A model generated the notes under the pieces. The model made no database searches. It had not been told where the DNA came from and saw only the letters and a program-made list of their open reading frames with translations. Position numbers and translations under genes: made by a program. A stretch of DNA of 40,016 nucleotides from an uncultured Porphyromonadaceae bacterium (GTDB lineage: Bacteria; Bacteroidota; Bacteroidia; Bacteroidales; Muribaculaceae), in NCBI GenBank assembly GCA_947177405.1, contig CAMWUJ010000026.1:1-40016 (forward strand), read 5' to 3'. Shown in pieces: positions 35,758 through 40,016 of this stretch (position 1 is its first letter; each line of letters starts with the position of its first letter).

Positions 35758-36711
35758 TTATTTATTTATCCAAAACCGTTCAATTGGATAGGTCATAGGA
35801 ATTTGCGGACAATTTTCTCCAATTAAATTTACAATTTGTAGTGCCCAATACATATCCGTAAGTGCTATACCGCCATTGTAAACTAATATTCTTTCATCTT
35901 CATTTTCTCTTCCTGCCACTCTCCCATTGGCTACGTCTGTAATACGCGCCATTCGGTCTTTGAACTGCTCATAATATCGATATTTCTTTACGTGATCAAT
36001 ATCATCAACGAAAATTTTTTCAAATTCCAAATCGCAATTCTGAAAACCAGAGGTATGTACCGGAATTATAGTACATCCTTTTGGATAAGTCTCAACCGGT
36101 GCCAATTCCTTGTGCGCAAAACTGACACAAGAAACTATGATATCAGATTTGAACATTTCCTCTAATGATGTACATATTTCAAATTTTAGGTTAGGGTCGT
36201 GTTTAAACTCAGATATAAACTCTTCTGCTTGATTCTTATATTTCATTACCCTTATTGTCATAGGATGAGTAAGCTTATCCGCATAGAACAGTAGGAATGT
36301 CCTTGCCGTAAGCCCCAATCCATAAATTGCCAATGTTTTGGCATTCTTTCTCGCAAAAGTAATAGCATTATAGGCAGCACATGCTCCCGTGCGCATAGTT
36401 GTGATATAAGTTCCATCCATGGTTGCAAGAAGACCATGTTTATCCAGACTTTGAAGCATTATATTTGAATTTCTGGCTGGAATACCATCAGAATCATCAA
36501 TATTACGAGAAATAAACTTTACACCTGCCACATTATATTTGGGTAGAACACATGGCATTGTCATATACCGCCCTGATTCTTCTTGCCAAATACTTATTTT
36601 TGCAGCAAGTAGAAATTCATCCTGTTCTTTCCATACAGTAGATGTCCACTCATACATCTTTCCCAATGGGATATTGAGATTTTTTATTGTATTGAAGTCA
36701 ATAATTTTCAT
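35758..36711 (-). CDS. Ornithine cyclodeaminase / mu-crystallin family protein
   Basis: A 317-residue OCD-family enzyme. It contains the family substrate segment GVKFISR, the TAxRTGA-type TYITTMRTGACAAYNA (about residues 105-120) and the dinucleotide-binding YGLGLTARTFLLFY. Members include ornithine cyclodeaminase, ketimine reductases and SbnB-like amino acid dehydrogenases; the exact reaction is not readable. Its ATG follows the stop of the fusion gene without a gap (36711/36712), so the two products are made together and probably act in one pathway on an amino acid-derived substituent. Confidence 0.82.
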   Translation of the reverse strand: MKIIDFNTIKNLNIPLGKMYEWTSTVWKEQDEFLLAAKISIWQEESGRYMTMPCVLPKYNVAGVKFISRNIDDSDGIPARNSNIMLQSLDKHGLLATMDGTYITTMRTGACAAYNAITFARKNAKTLAIYGLGLTARTFLLFYADKLTHPMTIRVMKYKNQAEEFISEFKHDPNLKFEICTSLEEMFKSDIIVSCVSFAHKELAPVETYPKGCTIIPVHTSGFQNCDLEFEKIFVDDIDHVKKYRYYEQFKDRMARITDVANGRVAGRENEDERILVYNGGIALTDMYWALQIVNLIGENCPQIPMTYPIERFWINK

Positions 36712-38529
36712 TTATTTGGTTATTAAGTCTAACGAACGAGTTAATTTGTCATCATCTTTGCGATCACGTATTGCAATTCTTATAAATTGCTTGTCCTTAG
36801 GAAATCCTTTTTTTGAGGAGCAATCCTTTATAAGAATATTGAAATCAGTAAGCAGTTTTAATGCAAGTTCATGAGAAGTAAATTTGTCTGTAATCTCGCA
36901 TAGAAAATAATTTGCTTGAGATGATATCACGCGTAAGAATGGAATCTCATTCAATTCCTTATAAAAGATCTCTCTTTCTTTACGGAATTTCTCACAGGAA
37001 CGCGCATAATCCTTTTCATACTTACTGTAAATTTGCATATAGAATTCGGCGAATGAATTTATATTCCAAATTCCCACATCTTTTCGGATATGCTGAATCA
37101 ATGACTTATCAGCGCTTACCAATACTCCTAATCTAAGTCCTGGCACCCCATAGCTCTTTGAAATTGATTTCATCACACATAGATGAGGATTTTCTTCCAG
37201 AACCTCATTATGAATCAATGTCATTTCTTCGGCTTTATCAGCGAAATCCACAAAGGATTCATCAATTATAAGCCTTATATTATTCTCCTTCGTCCATGAA
37301 GCAAGCTTATCAAGATCTTCTCTGTCTATCAGATTCCCCGAAGGATTATCAGGGTTGACAATGAGGAGATTTCTTACTTGATGCTCCGTGTAATACTCAA
37401 TCAGATCGTCGGCAGTATAGGAGAAATCTTCATTATTTGGATGGAATGGCACAATACGCTCCTTATCCAAACGATTGGGATATTCCTCGAAAGTTGGATA
37501 AATGATACCTATGTTTCCATCAATAATCGTCATCAGGCTTTTGATAAGTTCTGCAGCTCCATTTCCTACAACTGCATAGTCATGACGTATACCGAAATAT
37601 TTCGATGCAAGAAGAGAATTGACTCCCATACCGGATGGATAATCACGGAGAAGAGGTTCGAAGTTAGCTTTCATCTCATCTATCATCTTCTGGCGGGGAA
37701 AGTAAGGATTCACCAGATAGCAGAAGTCTAATAATGATGGATATCTCCAATATCCTCCGAATGATTGTTGAAGCTTTTTAAGTCTTTCTTCGGGGTTCGC
37801 GAAAATTGTTTCCGCTATCCTTAAATCCTGAACATCGTCTATCTCATACCAATGAAGACCTGTTATAGGGAGTGCCTTAATTCCGGTGGTATCTATCAAA
37901 GTTATCACACGTAGAACTTGTTCGTAATACTCATTTTCTCCTAAAACCTGTATATAAGCTTCCAAGAATGGAAGATAATGATTCACTACAAATTCCTTTG
38001 AGAATTTATAGATGTTTACAGTTTTGTAATAATACTGAGTATCACTATATTTAAAAGCCTTTTTAGGTATAAAATTAATGATATTGTTATCATCATCAAT
38101 TCTAACCATGGTACCGTCCATCCAGGTCTCATACTTGGAAATAAGGGCGCAGTCTTTGTACTCGCTGTTTACGGCTGCATCCAATACTTCATCCTCAAAG
38201 ATTAGATCGGATTCCAACAATAATGTTTCCTCTTCAGCCATATATCCTCTGGCGAGCCAAAGAGAATAGATATTGTTTGTCTTGTCATAAACATTATTCT
38301 CGACAAACTTTATAGACCAATCGGGATAGTTTTGCGAAATGTAATTTTTTAATTTTTGACCTTCGTAGCCAATTACAACTACGATTCTCGATAGGTTGAG
38401 CTTTTGGAGTTGAGTAAGCATTCGATCTATAAGACGGATGCCATTAACTTCAAGCATACACTTGGTGTTGTCAGCAGTAAATTCACCGAGCCTGCGCCCC
38501 ATGCCTGCTGCTAAGATGATTGCTTGCAT
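36712..38529 (-). CDS. Fusion of LicC-like nucleotidyltransferase and CobD/HisC-like PLP enzyme
   Basis: A 605-residue two-domain protein. Residues 1-245 form a sugar/choline-phosphate nucleotidyltransferase: AAGMGRRLGEFTADNTKCML at the N-terminus, YDKTNNIYSLWLAR and LLLESDLIFEDEVLD, close in pattern to LicC (CTP:phosphocholine cytidylyltransferase). Residues about 265-605 form a fold-type I PLP enzyme: VGNGAAELIKS, VNPDNPSGN, IIDESFVDFADK, and Lys458 in SISKSYGVPGLRLG. CobD (threonine-phosphate decarboxylase) and HisC share these motifs. Probable role: make an amino-alcohol (or amino) phosphate and activate it as a CDP conjugate for LicD. It is the first gene of the operon, behind the inverted-repeat region. 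Confidence 0.82.
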   Translation of the reverse strand: MQAIILAAGMGRRLGEFTADNTKCMLEVNGIRLIDRMLTQLQKLNLSRIVVVIGYEGQKLKNYISQNYPDWSIKFVENNVYDKTNNIYSLWLARGYMAEEETLLLESDLIFEDEVLDAAVNSEYKDCALISKYETWMDGTMVRIDDDNNIINFIPKKAFKYSDTQYYYKTVNIYKFSKEFVVNHYLPFLEAYIQVLGENEYYEQVLRVITLIDTTGIKALPITGLHWYEIDDVQDLRIAETIFANPEERLKKLQQSFGGYWRYPSLLDFCYLVNPYFPRQKMIDEMKANFEPLLRDYPSGMGVNSLLASKYFGIRHDYAVVGNGAAELIKSLMTIIDGNIGIIYPTFEEYPNRLDKERIVPFHPNNEDFSYTADDLIEYYTEHQVRNLLIVNPDNPSGNLIDREDLDKLASWTKENNIRLIIDESFVDFADKAEEMTLIHNEVLEENPHLCVMKSISKSYGVPGLRLGVLVSADKSLIQHIRKDVGIWNINSFAEFYMQIYSKYEKDYARSCEKFRKEREIFYKELNEIPFLRVISSQANYFLCEITDKFTSHELALKLLTDFNILIKDCSSKKGFPKDKQFIRIAIRDRKDDDKLTRSLDLITK

Positions 38530-38583
38530 ATTAAAGGGTTGGATTGTAATTATAGATTTCTCTTATGGGGGAGAGATGAGAGA

Positions 38584-38593
38584 ATAGAACGAT
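38584..38593. repeat. Left copy of inverted repeat ATAGAACGAT
   Basis: Exact reverse complement at 38868-38877, 274 bp away. It lies 55 nt upstream of the first operon gene. Spacing and position resemble DNA-inversion sites of Bacteroidales capsule promoters, but the sequence is not the B. fragilis Mpi site. Confidence 0.5.
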
Positions 38594-38867
38594 ATTGAAA
38601 AATGAATTTTTCTATTTTTATCTGGATTAGGAGGATGTCTATCGACCCCTTCTCTATATCGAAAATTGTCAATGGGTAATACCGATTAATACAATGTGTC
38701 AAGGTAGTGTGATCGTTTGAAACATTTTATCTTTAAAATCGTGTAAATTTTAGATGTGGATTAATAAAAGAAGAAGTGAGAGACCCTGTCTCCCGACGGA
38801 GTTCTCTCTAACTAAAATTTAAAAGAATATTTCATTACTTTCAATGCTTTACTTTTACTTAGCCTGG

Positions 38868-38877
38868 ATCGTTCTAT
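38868..38877. repeat. Right copy of inverted repeat (ATCGTTCTAT)
   Basis: Partner of 38584-38593. It sits in the centre of a larger dyad (38844-38899), which could help a recombinase or form a hairpin. Confidence 0.5.
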
Positions 38878-39094
38878 CCAATTAACCTGAGTAAAGCATA
38901 CAAATTATCGTGATGTATTTGAAAAACCGCCCGAAAGCGATTTCTCGTTAAATAATCACTTATAATTTATTTGTGGAATCAACATTTATTTTCAATCAGA
39001 CCGTTGGACTGATTAGGAAATAGAGAGAAGAGGGTGAAATCCTTATATGGAAATTGAAGGGAATTCTTCTAAATAAGTATTGATTTGTAGAGTA

Positions 39095-39121
39095 TCAAGA
39101 GTCTTTTAACTCATCTCTCAT
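39095..39121 (-). pseudogene. Eight-codon remnant of a HepT-like gene
   Basis: Overlapping the end of the MntA-like gene, as HepT genes normally do, an ATG at 39121 opens MRDELKDS and then hits TGA (39097-39095). This matches the usual beginning of DUF86/HepT proteins, and nothing HepT-like follows. It appears to be a truncated toxin gene. Confidence 0.5.
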
Positions 39122-39407
39122 ATATCATGACTTTTTCAGACTCCGCATTTTTCTCAACTCTTGAAAAAAGTCGTCCCCTTTCTACCAAATCCACTTTTCT
39201 ACCTAAAATATCCTCAAGTGCGAGTTTTAGACGTGTTATTCCAAATAGTCCTAATCGAATACCCGGTGAATAGGTGACCATAATATCCACATCACTGGTA
39301 TCGGTCTCTTCGCCCCTTGCAAATGAGCCAAACAACCATGCTTTCTCTACCGGCTGAGTAGAGAACAGTGCTTTAAGATTGGATAACATTTTTACCGTTA
39401 GAGGCAT
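39111..39407 (-). CDS. Orphan MntA-like nucleotidyltransferase
   Basis: A 98-residue minimal nucleotidyltransferase. The G-S-x10-D-x-D motif is intact (FGSFARGEETDTSDVDI, about residues 26-42) followed by LEDILGRKVDLV. It belongs to the MntA-type antitoxins, but the expected HepT partner is only an eight-codon remnant. It differs strongly from the MntA at 1110-1421 and so is not a recent copy. A promoter at 39644-39673 may drive it through a 230-nt leader. Confidence 0.8.
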   Translation of the reverse strand: MPLTVKMLSNLKALFSTQPVEKAWLFGSFARGEETDTSDVDIMVTYSPGIRLGLFGITRLKLALEDILGRKVDLVERGRLFSRVEKNAESEKVMIYER

Positions 39408-39643
39408 ATAAGGGATTAATAATATATTGAAAGGTCTCGTTTAAAATCTATTTTATCAACCAAAATATCAAATCTTTTGATTCAGACACAATTCTTCTTC
39501 CCTACAATATATCTATTATAGGGAATTTATTCTCATCTTTCCGTTTATTATCACCAGTTTAGGGAGTTCTGTCGCGGAATTCGGCCTTATACAAATACAT
39601 GTGCTCGGACCGGATGATTCTCAGGGGTTACCCTGTTGCGTTG

Positions 39644-39673
39644 CAAAGTTACTTATTTTTTGATTATTCTCAA
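39644..39673 (-). promoter_or_regulatory. Strong promoter with no close gene
   Basis: TTG (39673-39671), exactly 19 nt, TAACTTTG (39651-39644) on the minus strand. A CAGGG/CCCTG hairpin with loop of four (39622-39635) comes right after. The nearest downstream ORF starts 236 nt away at 39407. Confidence 0.55.
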
Positions 39674-39723
39674 AATTTATTTTCTCCTTCTCGCCCCCAC
39701 TCTCCCGGTATAAATTAATAAAA

Positions 39724-39884
39724 GAATCTCATGTCTCTCCTGTCCCCCTGTCTAAACTTTAAAAAAAGAATCTCCTGTCTCTCCTGTTCTCCTGTCTAAA
39801 CTTTAAAAAAGAATCGCATGTCTCTCCTGTTCTCCTGTCTAAACTTTAAAAAAGAATCGCATACTCCTGTTATCATGTCAAAAA
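39724..39884. repeat. 43-44 bp tandem repeat, three full and one partial copy
   Basis: Units start at 39724, 39768, 39811 and 39854 with GAATC and each full one ends in TAAACTTTAAAAAA. The units are 44, 43 and 43 bp; the fourth is degenerate. Inside each unit CTCCTGT is doubled. There are no unique spacers, so it is not a CRISPR array. Confidence 0.9.
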
Positions 39885-40016
39885 TTATCCAAAATTCCCC
39901 GTCAATTCCTGTTCTTTCTGCTTAGCCCTTAAGGGCAAATATTCCCGTACGGATCGATATTTCTGTCTTAGCCTGAAAAAAGTTGACTCATAAGAGTCAA
40001 TTAAAAATGATTAAAA
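39885..40016. other. Gene-free end of window
   Basis: No ORF or RNA seen. A GACTCaTaaGAGTC dyad occurs near 39983-39997. The next feature lies outside the window. Confidence 0.4.

Larger units (their letters stand above)
38530..39094. other. Gene-free control region upstream of the polysaccharide operon
   Basis: About 565 nt without a credible gene. It holds a 10-bp inverted repeat at 38584-38593 and 38868-38877, a hairpin GAGAGA/TCTCTC (38778-38783 with 38803-38808), and a 10-bp stem 38844-38853 with 38890-38899 that encloses the right inverted repeat. No strong TAnnTTTG box pointing to the operon was found in the present orientation. Confidence 0.5.

Noticed and set aside
36712..38529. Aminoethylphosphonate pathway (PntC type)
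   Set aside because: No PEP mutase or phosphonopyruvate decarboxylase gene is present in the window, and the PLP domain reads closer to CobD/HisC; kept only as an alternative.
38584..38877. Known B. fragilis Mpi inversion site
   Set aside because: The repeat sequence does not match the ARACGTWCGT consensus; a different recombinase would be needed.
39724..39884. CRISPR array
   Set aside because: The units repeat fully without unique spacers and no cas gene is near.

Overview
The window looks like a chromosomal segment of a Bacteroidota, probably order Bacteroidales; a Muribaculaceae-like gut bacterium is a low-confidence guess. The main reason is the recurring promoter of the Bacteroidetes type (TTG, 19-20 nt, TAnnTTTG) in front of many genes, for example at 1742-1772, 7709-7739, 7767-7796, 13197-13227 and 39644-39673. 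The gene families also fit: C69 dipeptidase, tricorn-like S41 protease with signal peptide, DUF3467, and a Stealth/LicD/Wzx/Wzy capsule cluster. No rRNA or tRNA gene was recognised.

Region 1 (1-22.3 kb) is mostly housekeeping: a secreted esterase, a MntA/HepT toxin-antitoxin pair, a secreted C69 dipeptidase, an alcohol dehydrogenase/acyl-CoA ligase pair, a greA-HIT operon behind a long structured leader, a sufE/peptide transporter/tricorn-like protease run, a lipoprotein, an RsmI-like methyltransferase coupled to a metallo-beta-lactamase-fold hydrolase, an RsmF-like rRNA methyltransferase, copper ATPase plus copper chaperone, a LolD-like ATPase, DUF3467 and cysS. A 48-residue membrane protein lies at 22313-22459.

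Region 2 (22.6-38.6 kb) is a surface polysaccharide (capsule or O-antigen) locus, all on the minus strand, with the 28.5-38.5 kb part visibly AT-rich. It contains a nucleotidyltransferase/PLP-enzyme fusion, an ornithine-cyclodeaminase-like enzyme, Wzx flippase, LicD-like phosphotransferase, two GT2 glycosyltransferases, a Wzy-like polymerase, a Stealth phosphotransferase, an initiating sugar transferase, a DegT aminotransferase and a PglF/WbpM-type dehydratase. The last three could build and attach a 4-amino-4,6-dideoxy sugar to the lipid carrier. The fusion enzyme, LicD and Stealth proteins suggest phosphate-linked substituents. A 10-bp inverted repeat 274 bp apart sits just upstream of the first gene and may mark an invertible control segment.

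The most interesting element lies between the sugar transferase and the aminotransferase genes: a compact three-gene minus-strand operon (28316 to 26843) with an unrecognised 193-residue protein, an HTH antitoxin with a 50-residue tail, and a SecB-like chaperone. This is the architecture of a toxin-antitoxin-chaperone (TAC) system, with an apparently unusual candidate toxin. Beside it is a decayed gene broken by a clean 14-bp tandem duplication.

Region 3 (38.6-40.0 kb) is nearly gene-free: an orphan MntA-like nucleotidyltransferase whose HepT partner is reduced to eight codons, an orphan-looking strong promoter, and a 43-44 bp tandem repeat. Everything here was read by eye; no alignment or database search was run.
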